Below, piece by piece: positions 17,878 through 25,112 of a DNA stretch of 31,508 nt. The number at the start of each line of letters is the position of its first letter. Position 1 is the stretch's first letter. Source of the stretch: Verrucomicrobiales bacterium (GTDB lineage Bacteria; Verrucomicrobiota; Verrucomicrobiia; Verrucomicrobiales; DEV007); contig JAKISY010000055.1 in the NCBI GenBank assembly GCA_021648365.1, positions 1 through 31,508 on the forward strand. The letters are read 5' to 3'. The translations under genes were made by a program, and so were the position numbers. The notes beneath the pieces were generated by a model. That model had not been told where the DNA came from and made no database searches. It saw only the letters and a program-made list of their open reading frames with translations.

Positions 17878-18091
17878 CAGAATACGTGCTTTTTTATCGC
17901 GCCCTTATGGAACGGTCAGGTGAAATCTTATGATTTTGCCCTAGCACCAGGCCAAAAAGGGTAGCGTGGATAGTTTCATGGTGAAACCATCCCGTTGATC
18001 TCCGGAGAAGGAGGAAGGAAAAAAGATGCGTCACAGACAAAATGTTTGCTTGGCGTTTTAACTAAAACTGAGAAGAGAGGTACGTAGATCC
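17878..18091 (+). promoter_or_regulatory. Structured leader upstream of the PUR-domain gene
   Basis: This 214-bp gap after trpS holds several short inverted repeats. GGTGAAATC pairs with GATTTTGCC through wobbles around TTA. GATAGTTTCA pairs with TGAAACCATC with one mismatch, around TGG, near 17969-17991. A CTCCGGAG palindrome at 18000-18007 directly precedes a purine-rich Shine-Dalgarno tract. I cannot match it to a known riboswitch. Regulation of the downstream gene is an inference from the structure and the leader ORF. Confidence 0.4.
18026..18061 (+). CDS. Possible 11-residue leader peptide
   Basis: An ATG at 18026 opens an 11-codon ORF (MRHRQNVCLAF, TAA at 18059-18061). It is preceded by an unusually strong purine tract with AAGGAGG at 18008-18014 and AAGG at 18015-18018. 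It stops 30 bp before the PUR gene. Such a strong ribosome-binding site in front of so short an ORF suggests a translated leader, but chance is not excluded. Confidence 0.3.
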   Translation: MRHRQNVCLAF

Positions 18092-18340
18092 ATGATTGAA
18101 TACGAAGAAGATCAAAGACAAGACAACCGCAGACGTGATGATGAACCAACACATTCCGAGAAAATATTTTCGGACCGCAAAATTTTCTTTCTAGACTTGA
18201 AAGATAATGATCGCGGCAGTTTTGTGAAGATCACAGAAGATGTTCGTGGCCGCAGAGACACCATCATGGTGCCTTGTGAAGTGTTGGAAGATTTCATCAC
18301 CGCACTGCAAAACATCGCCGACGCCGATCAGCAAGACTGA
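18092..18340 (+). CDS. PUR-family (DUF3276) nucleic-acid-binding protein
   Basis: This 82-aa protein matches the small bacterial PUR-domain family (DUF3276), relatives of Pur-alpha that bind single-stranded DNA and RNA. An acidic/basic N-terminal tail (1-20) precedes the single PUR repeat (about 22-75). The repeat reads EKIFSDRKIFFLDLKDND, then RGSFVKITEDVRGRRDTIMVP, ending with an amphipathic helix (CEVLEDFITALQNIAD). One repeat per chain implies a dimer. An AGAGAGG ribosome-binding tract precedes the ATG at 18092. The gene is followed by a terminator and is preceded by a structured leader. Its physiological target is unknown; binding to RNA or ssDNA is inferred from family membership. Confidence 0.85.
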   Translation: MIEYEEDQRQDNRRRDDEPTHSEKIFSDRKIFFLDLKDNDRGSFVKITEDVRGRRDTIMVPCEVLEDFITALQNIADADQQD

Positions 18341-18387
18341 TCGTTGTGTAACCCCCGTGCCTCAAAAGAGAACACGGGCTCCCCATC

Positions 18388-18428
18388 AACCTGCCCCTGA
18401 TTACAGGAGGCAGGTTCTCCATTTTTTT
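18388..18428 (+). terminator. Rho-independent terminator after the PUR gene
   Basis: AACCTGCCCCTG (18388-18399) pairs with CAGGAGGCAGGTT (18404-18416) with a single bulged A, loop ATTA. CTCCATTTTTTTATTT follows. It isolates the PUR gene from the GAF gene. Confidence 0.8.
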
Positions 18429-18466
18429 ATTTGCGTCGTTGCGCATTGTTCGACTAAATTTCTCCC

Positions 18467-19015
18467 ATGGATCAAGCCTACCCACTTTGTGAAAAAGCAG
18501 TCGGATTTGCCAAAAATCCTAACCTCTACGGTTTTAGGGAATGGTTGCCAGCTTCTACACCCGCCTTGCTACGCAAGATGATCGACCAGATTGGGGCTCA
18601 CGAAGCCAGCATCTGGATGGTGGATAGTGAGGGTGGTCAGTTGGTAACTTGTTACAATACCGAGGAGCTTGAGCGCATCATCGTTCAGCCCCTTAGCTCT
18701 GGATTAGTCTGCAAAGCTTATAACGAAAAACACCCAGTTCATCATCAAGGTGTGCATCGTTATCAAGACAGTTCGGGTAAAGTCGATGAACAACTTGCAC
18801 AAAAAACGCAACATCAGATCAGTGTACCCTTTTACCTCTGCGGACAACTTTGCGGTGCGCTCAGTGTGGTGCAGCTTTCCAGTGATTTTCACAGTGCTCC
18901 TAGAGCGGAGGTTCCTTGGGGTTTTCAAGAAGACGCGATCTCTGTGGTCGCCGCAGCGGCTACGGTGATCGCTGAAGGGATCGAAGCGAAATGGAAAGAT
19001 GTCGAGGGTCAATGA
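18467..19015 (+). CDS. Stand-alone GAF-domain-like protein
   Basis: This 182-aa soluble protein has the pattern of a GAF small-molecule-sensing domain. A helix at the start (TPALLRKMIDQIGAHEASIWMVD) leads into the central sheet. LVCKAYNEKHPVHHQGVHR resembles the GAF segment following the 'glv' turn, and ISVPFYLCGQLCGALSVVQL is the usual last strand pair. A C-terminal helix ends it. No kinase, cyclase or DNA-binding domain is attached, so it may be a sensor partner or a free redox/ligand sensor. Cys residues at about 66, 85, 125 and 129 could be redox-active, but that is speculative. It converges with the patatin gene with a 9-bp gap. Confidence 0.7.
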   Translation: MDQAYPLCEKAVGFAKNPNLYGFREWLPASTPALLRKMIDQIGAHEASIWMVDSEGGQLVTCYNTEELERIIVQPLSSGLVCKAYNEKHPVHHQGVHRYQDSSGKVDEQLAQKTQHQISVPFYLCGQLCGALSVVQLSSDFHSAPRAEVPWGFQEDAISVVAAAATVIAEGIEAKWKDVEGQ

Positions 19016-19024
19016 AGCGTTTGT

Positions 19025-20125
19025 TCAAGGCAAGTGCTCTGGTTTCACTGTTTCTTCTGCATACTTGCGGCCGATTTCCAACAGCTTAGGAACGCTGGGT
19101 AAATCGCTTAGCTCGAAAGGGTGCGTGCTACCTGTTTCTTGGCGGCAATTTTCTATTTCTTCTTCGGTGAATTGGTGTTGGTAGCGACAATAGAGAAATC
19201 GCTCTAAGCCGCCTTCCATCAGCGCATCCAGCTCTCCATCGATCACTGCACCGCAAACGGTTTTCCCCAAAACTCGGCACAGTTTGTCTTGTTCGACTAA
19301 CACCGAATCCATCAAGCCCTTCAAGGCTCTCAAGCCTCCTCCCAAAACATTGATATGCCCTAGTTCGCCTGGAGCATAGGTGATGGGTATGCGTCCTGTG
19401 CCTACCGAGCAGATAGACAGCTCATCAACTCCGGCAGGAAAATTCATTTCATAAGCGGGCAAAGTCGCCGCTAAGTACATTGCGACGGCAGGGTTATTAT
19501 AGGGCGACACCGCACCGTCGATGAACTCAAATTGCTGTTCCTTGCCACTATCTGGAGAGTGAAGCTTAACCAGTTCGGTAGGAAAAAAGGCAGGCGCGGC
19601 GGCACTCGCACGAATCAGCTGCCATAGAGGTATATCGAGATTGGTGGGATCATTGTTATCTGGGCTACGACGGTTATAGCGCGCTTCGGGATGGTTGGTG
19701 ATCGGCCAAGTTGAGCCGGTGGTGCCATTGCGCATCACTAACATCAAACACGTTCTCAACTGCGACGACCCCAGGGTCATGGGTTTACCAGATGATTCAC
19801 TGAAGTTTTCCTTGAGCAGTTTTGTGAAAGCTGCTGATCCGTAAAAGCTGCGCCACGACTGCCAAAAAGGTTTGCGGCGGAAAACAATCGGGCCGAGCTG
19901 CTCATAGCTTTCGCGCACTTCTTGTACCGACATGCCTTTGCACAACATCGCAGCGATGATGGCACCGGTGCTATTGCCACCAATGAAATCAAAATAATCC
20001 GCCAATACAAAGTTAGGATTTTCTGGAGCATGACGCTCTCTGAGGATATTTTCGATGCGTTCCAGAATGGCAACGCTGAATATTCCGCGTATGCCGCCGC
20101 CATCGAGTGAGAGAAGTCGTTTCAT
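19025..20125 (-). CDS. Patatin-like phospholipase
   Basis: This 366-aa patatin-family lipid acyl hydrolase should cleave acyl chains from phospholipids with a Ser-Asp dyad. The oxyanion-hole motif LDGGGIRG is at residues 7-14. The nucleophile elbow GNSTG at 50-54 gives Ser52, and FIDGAV at 201-206 gives Asp203. All active-site parts are therefore intact. No signal peptide or membrane helix is visible, so it is probably cytoplasmic. Patatin enzymes serve in lipid turnover but also as effectors in CBASS (CapV) and other anti-phage systems. No nucleotide cyclase is nearby. It is divergent from the TIR/TPR gene with a shared 115-bp region, suggesting co-regulation. Function in defence is an inference. 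Confidence 0.88.
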   Translation of the reverse strand: MKRLLSLDGGGIRGIFSVAILERIENILRERHAPENPNFVLADYFDFIGGNSTGAIIAAMLCKGMSVQEVRESYEQLGPIVFRRKPFWQSWRSFYGSAAFTKLLKENFSESSGKPMTLGSSQLRTCLMLVMRNGTTGSTWPITNHPEARYNRRSPDNNDPTNLDIPLWQLIRASAAAPAFFPTELVKLHSPDSGKEQQFEFIDGAVSPYNNPAVAMYLAATLPAYEMNFPAGVDELSICSVGTGRIPITYAPGELGHINVLGGGLRALKGLMDSVLVEQDKLCRVLGKTVCGAVIDGELDALMEGGLERFLYCRYQHQFTEEEIENCRQETGSTHPFELSDLPSVPKLLEIGRKYAEETVKPEHLP

Positions 20126-20240
20126 GCTATGGACACTATACTAGCACATCTAAGCGCAAGAGTTGATCAACGAAGCACTTTTTATAGAAAAATCCATTAG
20201 CTTACCTTCGCTGATGCACTTTCTTATATCACTTATCATC
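20126..20240. promoter_or_regulatory. Shared divergent promoter region, patatin / TIR genes
   Basis: This short region must carry the promoters of both divergent genes. A TTGATCAA palindrome lies at 20163-20170, near the middle. TATAGA-like and TAGTAT/TATAGT-like hexamers occur on the plus and minus strands respectively, but spacings to -35-like boxes are poor, so I name no exact promoter. Confidence 0.4.
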
Positions 20241-22406
20241 ATGCCACGAGTCAACCAACATTACCGAGCATTTATCAGCTACTCCCACCGTGACTCTAAA
20301 TGGGCGAAGTGGCTGCACAAGGCGCTGGAGCAATACCACGTGCCGATCGATGCTTTCCCGCCAGGGGAAAGTGACAAAAAAAGCCGTAGCCTCAGCCCGG
20401 TGTTTCGGGACCGTGACGAATTGCCTGCTTCAGGTTCTCTCGCCGATACCATCCAAGAGGCTCTCGAAGATTCGGAGAATCTTATTGTGCTGTGCTCTCC
20501 AAATTCGGCAGCTTCACAATACGTGAACGCTGAGATCGAAATTTTTCGCAATCTCAAACCTGAAAATGAGCAGCGAGTATATGCTCTCGTCGTTAGTGGT
20601 GATCCTCCAGGATGTTTTCCTCCTGCATTGGTAGCTGGCGGAGCCGAGCCGATCGCGGCAGACGCGCGCGATGAAGGAGATGGCAAAACGGATGCCAAGC
20701 TCAAGTTGATCGCGGGCATCTTGGGAGTCGGTTTTGATCGGTTGAAACGGCGCGAAGCTACACGCCAACGCAATCGCTTGTTAGCCATCGTAGCAGTGGT
20801 TTGTGTGGTAGCGGTGATGACGTCTTTTTTAGCCCTGTGGGCACTCAAGGCAGAAAAAGAGGCGACCGAACAAAAAGTCGTAGCTGAACAGCAACGGGAA
20901 TTGGCTGTGGAGTCTGAAAAGGAAGCGACCAAACAACGCGACCGAGCAGAAGAGCAAACCGAGTTGGCGAAGAAGGCGGCAGCAGAAGCTACCAAGCAAA
21001 AAAATGTAGCAGAAGAGCAACGGGGGCTTGCTGAAAAATCGGCAAAAACCGCTACGGCTGCTAAAGTGATAGCAGAAAAACAACGCGAACTTGCCATGCA
21101 GTCAGAGAAAGAAGCCAAAGATGTGCTGCTATTTTTTAATGCCAAAGTGCTCGCAGCTGCGCGGCCTAAACAACAGGATGGAGGTTTAGGTATCAACGCC
21201 ACTATTCGTGAAGCTATTGACGCAGCCGAACCGCAGATCTCAAATGCTTTTGCCGATCAACCCAAAGTAGAAGCTACTATTCGCAGCGCTATAGGAACCT
21301 CCTATTGGTATCTTGGCGAAGCCCGCCAGGCGATTCCTCAACTGCAGCGAGCCCTTGCCTTGCGCGTGACGGAACTTGGACCGAAGGATCCTTACACCCT
21401 CAAATCGCGCACCGTGCTTGCCAATGCCTATCAACGAGCAGGGCGCCACCAAGACGCGCTGGAAATGCGTGAAAAAAATCTACAAATCAAAAAAGAGGTG
21501 CTGGGTGCAAAAAATGAAGATACGCTTACTTCGTCTAGCAACTTAGCGGTTTCCTACCGCAGGGCAGGGCGTTTCAAGGAAGCTATTGCTTTAGACCAGG
21601 AAACCTTGAAACTAAGAACAGAAATTCTTGGGGCGGAATCTCCGGAGACGATTTCTTCGATGGGCAGTTTAGCTTCTTCCTACGAAACTCTAGGCAGGAA
21701 TAAGGAGTCCTTAGAACTGCGGGAAAAAGTGCTGCAACTTTTCACTAAAGTTTTGGGTAAGGGTCATCCCGACACACTTGCTGCGATGCAAAACCTCGCC
21801 CATTCTTATGACATAGCGGGACGCGCAAAAGAAGCTCAAGATTTACATAAAAACACACTCGCTTTGCGGATTGAGGTGCAAGGGGCTGAGCATCCAGATA
21901 CGCTGCGAGCAAAGTATAACCTAGCCAATACTTACATCAATGCTGGACAGTGGAAAAAGGCTGCCGATCTACATGAAAAAACGCTCGAATCGATGATTAA
22001 AGTGATCGGCGAAGAAAATCTAGAAACGGTCGCCACGATGAACAGTCTAGCTTATGCCAATTGGAAAACTGGCCGCTTGGCAGAAGGTGAAAAGCTCTAC
22101 CGGCGAGTCATTGTTTTGCAAAAGATACTGACTGGTGAGGACTTTCGTTATTATTATACCCAATCTCTACTGGGCGAATTGCTCACGGATCTGAAAAAAT
22201 ATGATGACGCACAGGATTTTTTATTAGATGGCTACAATGGCATGGCAGAACACGCAGCGAAAAACAACACTGCCCATTCGCAGCTGCAGTATGCCCTATT
22301 ACGACTAGTCAATCTCTACAACGCATGGGGTAAAAGTCGCTCAGCTGAAGTCTGGAATAAAAAACACGCAGCTAAAGAAGCCGCCTATGAAGCGAGCAAA
22401 AAGTGA
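20241..22406 (+). CDS. TIR / transmembrane / coiled-coil / TPR protein
   Basis: From the ATG at 20241 the protein has 721 aa. A TTG at 20163 and an ATG at 20214 are alternatives, but MPRVNQHYRAFISYSHRDS is a natural TIR start. The TIR domain spans about 7-135, with FISYSHRDS, FRDRDELPASG and the catalytic-Glu region SQYVNAEIEIF. Glu98 sits where NAD-cleaving TIR domains have their Glu. One transmembrane helix follows (about 179-202), then an Ala/Glu/Lys/Gln coiled coil (about 203-293). About nine kinesin-light-chain-type TPR motifs (from 343 on) repeat roughly every 42 residues, with the form LANAYQRAGRHQDALEM. The TPRs should lie across the membrane from the TIR or act as a sensor/docking surface. 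NADase activity is inferred. It is divergent from the patatin gene. Confidence 0.85.
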   Translation: MPRVNQHYRAFISYSHRDSKWAKWLHKALEQYHVPIDAFPPGESDKKSRSLSPVFRDRDELPASGSLADTIQEALEDSENLIVLCSPNSAASQYVNAEIEIFRNLKPENEQRVYALVVSGDPPGCFPPALVAGGAEPIAADARDEGDGKTDAKLKLIAGILGVGFDRLKRREATRQRNRLLAIVAVVCVVAVMTSFLALWALKAEKEATEQKVVAEQQRELAVESEKEATKQRDRAEEQTELAKKAAAEATKQKNVAEEQRGLAEKSAKTATAAKVIAEKQRELAMQSEKEAKDVLLFFNAKVLAAARPKQQDGGLGINATIREAIDAAEPQISNAFADQPKVEATIRSAIGTSYWYLGEARQAIPQLQRALALRVTELGPKDPYTLKSRTVLANAYQRAGRHQDALEMREKNLQIKKEVLGAKNEDTLTSSSNLAVSYRRAGRFKEAIALDQETLKLRTEILGAESPETISSMGSLASSYETLGRNKESLELREKVLQLFTKVLGKGHPDTLAAMQNLAHSYDIAGRAKEAQDLHKNTLALRIEVQGAEHPDTLRAKYNLANTYINAGQWKKAADLHEKTLESMIKVIGEENLETVATMNSLAYANWKTGRLAEGEKLYRRVIVLQKILTGEDFRYYYTQSLLGELLTDLKKYDDAQDFLLDGYNGMAEHAAKNNTAHSQLQYALLRLVNLYNAWGKSRSAEVWNKKHAAKEAAYEASKK

Positions 22407-22409
22407 GAA

Positions 22410-22895
22410 TCAAATCCCCACATACTCAGCATTGACCGAACCAAATTTCACCACTTCACCTTTTTTGGGAGTTTTTTCGAGTTCGTAGGCAGAGTCGCTG
22501 ACCATTTTATCTTTTTTGGTGTCGTAGAGCATCACCGTATCCGATTTTTCTGCAGGAACCGCCACGTAGCGAGTTTTAGGAGCAGATTTCGATTTGGCTT
22601 TAACTTTCTTCTTCACCTTAACCACTCTAGCAGCAGCAGCAGCTTGTTCGCGCTGGGTTGCTTTTCTTTTTTGATAAGAATAAACGATCACTGCTGTGGT
22701 GACTCCAACCGCTGTGCCGAGAATAGCAGATTCTGTGGAAGAAAGGCCAGCCGCACGTCCGATCACACCTGATCCTATACCTGCGATACCTCCAGCTATA
22801 CCTGCGGAAGCGCCAGGGCTCAGAGTTTCACAACTGGTGAGTGAGAGTGTAGCGAGAAGGGAGACGGCTGCAATTTTTTTAGGGAGTGCATTCAT
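22410..22895 (-). CDS. Glycine-zipper lipoprotein
   Basis: The frame is open to 23090, but the ATG at 22895 starts a proper lipoprotein signal (MNALPKK, a hydrophobic core, and lipobox LTSC with Cys22). The product is 161 aa. Residues 28-65 form a Gly/Ala zipper (SAGIAGGIAGIGSGVIGRAAG, then ILGTAVGVTTAVIV), typical of small outer-membrane proteins. A highly basic segment follows (VKVKKKVKAKSKS), and the C-terminal part reads MLYDTKKDKMVSDSAYELEKTPKKGE. Export and acylation are well supported; the role is unknown. It lies 40 bp downstream of the Gfo/Idh gene on the same strand and converges with the TIR gene with a 3-bp gap. Confidence 0.75.
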   Translation of the reverse strand: MNALPKKIAAVSLLATLSLTSCETLSPGASAGIAGGIAGIGSGVIGRAAGLSSTESAILGTAVGVTTAVIVYSYQKRKATQREQAAAAARVVKVKKKVKAKSKSAPKTRYVAVPAEKSDTVMLYDTKKDKMVSDSAYELEKTPKKGEVVKFGSVNAEYVGI

Positions 22896-22935
22896 AGTTT
22901 GTTGAATGCACCATAAAATAAGCAGTTTGTCAATA

Positions 22936-24006
22936 CTACGGCAATAATGGTAAGGTGCGTTTCTCTGCGGCGCTTTTGATCGCGGTATCCACAATCTGTT
23001 GTCCGATTCTGGAAATGTCGGTACTGAGCGGTCCTTCGATTTCACAGTCGTTCTGCAAACAATGGATGAAATATTGAATGGGATTGACAAAGGGTGGCTG
23101 CAAGTCAGGCACCTCTACCTCAAAGCCTTCTGGTCGATCGTTGGTTTGCACTCGCACAATTTTTTCATATTCGTAACAACTCAGCGTACCTTGGTCACCA
23201 ATGATCACAAAACCACATTTAGGCTGCGGTTGTAAAATCCACGGATCGGTGAAAGTACCCCAGCGAGTTTCAAAGGTAGATAAACCGCTAGCGTAGCGAG
23301 CTGTGGTTACACTATGTTCGTCCACCTCGAGTCCCGCAGGTAGATCGACCATGCAACTGACCTCTATGGGTTTTTTGCCACCTAAATGCCAAGTACCTAG
23401 GGTCGTGCCGTAGCCCATGTAATCCATCAAGCTACCACCACCTTCAGCTTTTTGATAAAACCACGAAGCTGCTTTTTCTTGCGCACTCGGTTCGCGGGTA
23501 TTTTTATCAGCGCCATGACGCAGAGGACCACTGTTGCCTCCATAAGTGTGCACCTCCAGAACCTCGCCAATGAGACCTTCCTTAATCAGCTCGTGCGCCT
23601 TCGCCTGCACGGGAGCCCAACACAAGGGCCAGTTGATGGCTAACTTTTTACCACTTGCTCGCATCACTTCGATCATGCGATCAGCCTCTGCCAAGGATGA
23701 GGCAAAAGGCTTCTCGACTAAAACATGTACACCGTAAGGCGCCACTTTTTCTACCCACTCAGAATGTCGCGCTGCTGCAGGGCAAAGGATCACCAAATCG
23801 GGTTGAGTTCGTTCCAGACACTCCCTGTAGTCGGTGAACACCTGCTCGCTAGACAAAGAAAAATTCTCCGCTGCTTCCTGCAAGCGCTCAGGTTTTTCAT
23901 CAGAGATCGCCACCAGTTCCGCATTGGGATGCTCGTGCACCATGCGTAGCAGGTCGCCCATGTGAAAGTGATCAAAGTTAATGCCAGCTATTTTGCAAGT
24001 CTTCAT
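22936..24006 (-). CDS. Gfo/Idh/MocA-family oxidoreductase
   Basis: This 356-aa NAD(P)-dependent dehydrogenase is of the glucose-fructose oxidoreductase / inositol dehydrogenase / MocA family. The N-terminal Rossmann fold starts CKIAGINFDHFHMGDLL, an HxH variant of the usual GxGxxG. The conserved EKP dinucleotide/catalytic motif occurs at 98-100 (VLVEKPFASS). GGGSLMDYMGYGTTLGTWHLGG carries the region of the active-site Asp-x3-His. No signal peptide is visible. Such enzymes act on sugars, inositols or their amino derivatives, and the substrate cannot be told. It is divergent from the cyclophilin gene with 105 bp between them and lies upstream of the lipoprotein gene. Confidence 0.88.
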   Translation of the reverse strand: MKTCKIAGINFDHFHMGDLLRMVHEHPNAELVAISDEKPERLQEAAENFSLSSEQVFTDYRECLERTQPDLVILCPAAARHSEWVEKVAPYGVHVLVEKPFASSLAEADRMIEVMRASGKKLAINWPLCWAPVQAKAHELIKEGLIGEVLEVHTYGGNSGPLRHGADKNTREPSAQEKAASWFYQKAEGGGSLMDYMGYGTTLGTWHLGGKKPIEVSCMVDLPAGLEVDEHSVTTARYASGLSTFETRWGTFTDPWILQPQPKCGFVIIGDQGTLSCYEYEKIVRVQTNDRPEGFEVEVPDLQPPFVNPIQYFIHCLQNDCEIEGPLSTDISRIGQQIVDTAIKSAAEKRTLPLLP

Positions 24007-24111
24007 GAAGCAGAATTAGCCACAAGCAGTGCTATTGCCAATAGTATTTGTTGTATAAAATCAAAACAAAAGCCATTTGAAGTTTTACCAAGGAAATGGA
24101 ACAGTCCAGAT

Positions 24112-24618
24112 ATGAGCTTAGAAGACATCAAAATCATCATCAAAACTGACAAAGGCGACATTCACTCCACCATGTTCGCTAGCAATGTGCCAACTACGGT
24201 TGCGAACTTTCTCAATCTCGCCCAACGAGGTTATTATGACGGCATCACTTTCCACCGTGTCATCCCGAATTTCATGATTCAAGGAGGTGATCCCACGGGA
24301 ACGGGAACCAGTGGTCCGGGTTACAAATTCGAAGACGAATTCCAAGCAGATCGTGTTCACGACAAAGCGGGCATGTTTTCGATGGCAAATTCTGGCCCGA
24401 ATACTAATGGCAGTCAGTTTTTCATCACTCACGGCCCGACTCCTCATTTGGACATGAAACATTCCGTTTTTGGCGAAGTGACACAAGGACAAGACGTGGT
24501 CGATGCCATCGCTCAAGGTGATGCAATCAAATCTATCGAGATCCTCGACAGCACCGATGAGCTGTTTGCAGACCAAGGAGATCGCATCCGCGCCTGGAAC
24601 GCGACGCTAGACGCTTGA
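24112..24618 (+). CDS. Cyclophilin-type peptidyl-prolyl isomerase
   Basis: This cytoplasmic 168-aa cyclophilin catalyses cis-trans isomerisation of Xaa-Pro bonds. Catalytic FHRVIPNFMIQGGD (Arg49) and NGSQFFIT are intact. Where human cyclophilin A has Trp121 (WLDGKH), this protein has PHLDMKHSVFG. The cyclosporin-contact Trp is therefore His112, as in many bacterial members. The frame opens at 23962, but I choose the ATG at 24112. It is preceded by an AAGGAAA ribosome-binding tract, and the first residues then fit the family (MSLEDIKIIIKTDKGDI). No signal peptide is present. A TATAAA hexamer at 24054-24059 could be its -10, though the -35 is poor. Two strong hairpins follow the stop. Confidence 0.92.
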   Translation: MSLEDIKIIIKTDKGDIHSTMFASNVPTTVANFLNLAQRGYYDGITFHRVIPNFMIQGGDPTGTGTSGPGYKFEDEFQADRVHDKAGMFSMANSGPNTNGSQFFITHGPTPHLDMKHSVFGEVTQGQDVVDAIAQGDAIKSIEILDSTDELFADQGDRIRAWNATLDA

Positions 24619-24630
24619 TTGTAGCCGTAG

Positions 24631-24682
24631 CATGGGCATCCTGCCCATGATGAGTCAGAGGAGAGGTGAAATCTCCTCTGAC
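24631..24682. repeat. Twin hairpins, REP-like intergenic element
   Basis: Two perfect inverted repeats are placed four bases apart. The first is CATGGGCA/TGCCCATG (24631-24638, 24642-24649, loop TCC). The second is an 11-bp stem starting GTCAGAGG (24654-24664, 24672-24682, loop GGTGAAA). Neither is followed by a T tract, so they are not simple terminators. They lie between the cyclophilin and Rieske genes. Confidence 0.55.
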
Positions 24683-24710
24683 CTTCGTAAATCCCTCCCC
24701 CTTACTGCGC

Positions 24711-25061
24711 ATGACCAGTATCGCAAATAGTTCGATCGATGGCGATTGGATCGCCCTAGGTCAAGCCGATGAGATTGCAGAAGATCAGGGTAAAGCTTTC
24801 ACTTTGCCGAAAGAATCGGGTGAGCTCAGCATCGCAGTGTTTCATCATCAAGGTGAATGGTACGCGCTCGAGGATTGCTGCAGTCACGCCCGTATTCCCA
24901 TCGTCGATGGCCCGGTCAAAGACGGCTGCGTGATGTGCCCTTGGCACTATGCCGAGTTCGATCTCAAAACGGGAGCTGCCCTTTCAGGTCCAGCGACAGA
25001 AGGTCTCAAGACCTACCCCGTGCGCTTGACGGAATCTGGAGCTATCGAAGTGCGCTTGTGA
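24711..25061 (+). CDS. Rieske [2Fe-2S] ferredoxin-like protein
   Basis: This small 116-aa Rieske protein resembles the nitrite-reductase small-subunit / dioxygenase-ferredoxin group. The cluster ligands are complete: Cys57-x-His59 (CCSHARIPI) and Cys76-x2-His79 (VMCPWHYAEFD). The fold pattern continues with LKTGAALSGPATEGLKTYPVRL. No transmembrane anchor or signal is present, so it is a soluble electron carrier. I choose the ATG at 24711; an in-frame GTG at 24666 would place the start inside the preceding hairpin. Similar proteins beside SUF genes exist, but none are visible here, so the electron partner is unknown. The gene converges with res (51-bp gap). Confidence 0.9.
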   Translation: MTSIANSSIDGDWIALGQADEIAEDQGKAFTLPKESGELSIAVFHHQGEWYALEDCCSHARIPIVDGPVKDGCVMCPWHYAEFDLKTGAALSGPATEGLKTYPVRLTESGAIEVRL

Positions 25062-25112
25062 GTCAGTCCGAAACGGTTCACTTTATTAAAGGTAAAACCT
25101 TCGCAGCTAATC

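Noticed and set aside
17905..18014. FMN-riboswitch-like words (GGTGAAAT, CCGGAGAAGGAGG)
   Set aside because: The core GGCGGTA, AGCCCGCGA and CCGACGGT elements are missing and the downstream gene is not a riboflavin gene.
19025..20125. Calling the patatin gene CapV of a CBASS system
   Set aside because: No cGAS/DncV-like cyclase or Cap2/Cap3 genes are adjacent; the family alone does not justify it.
20279..21202. 307-codon minus-strand frame opposite the TIR gene
   Set aside because: It mirrors the Ala/Glu/Lys coiled-coil codons as Ser/Phe/Cys-rich sequence; it is a shadow.
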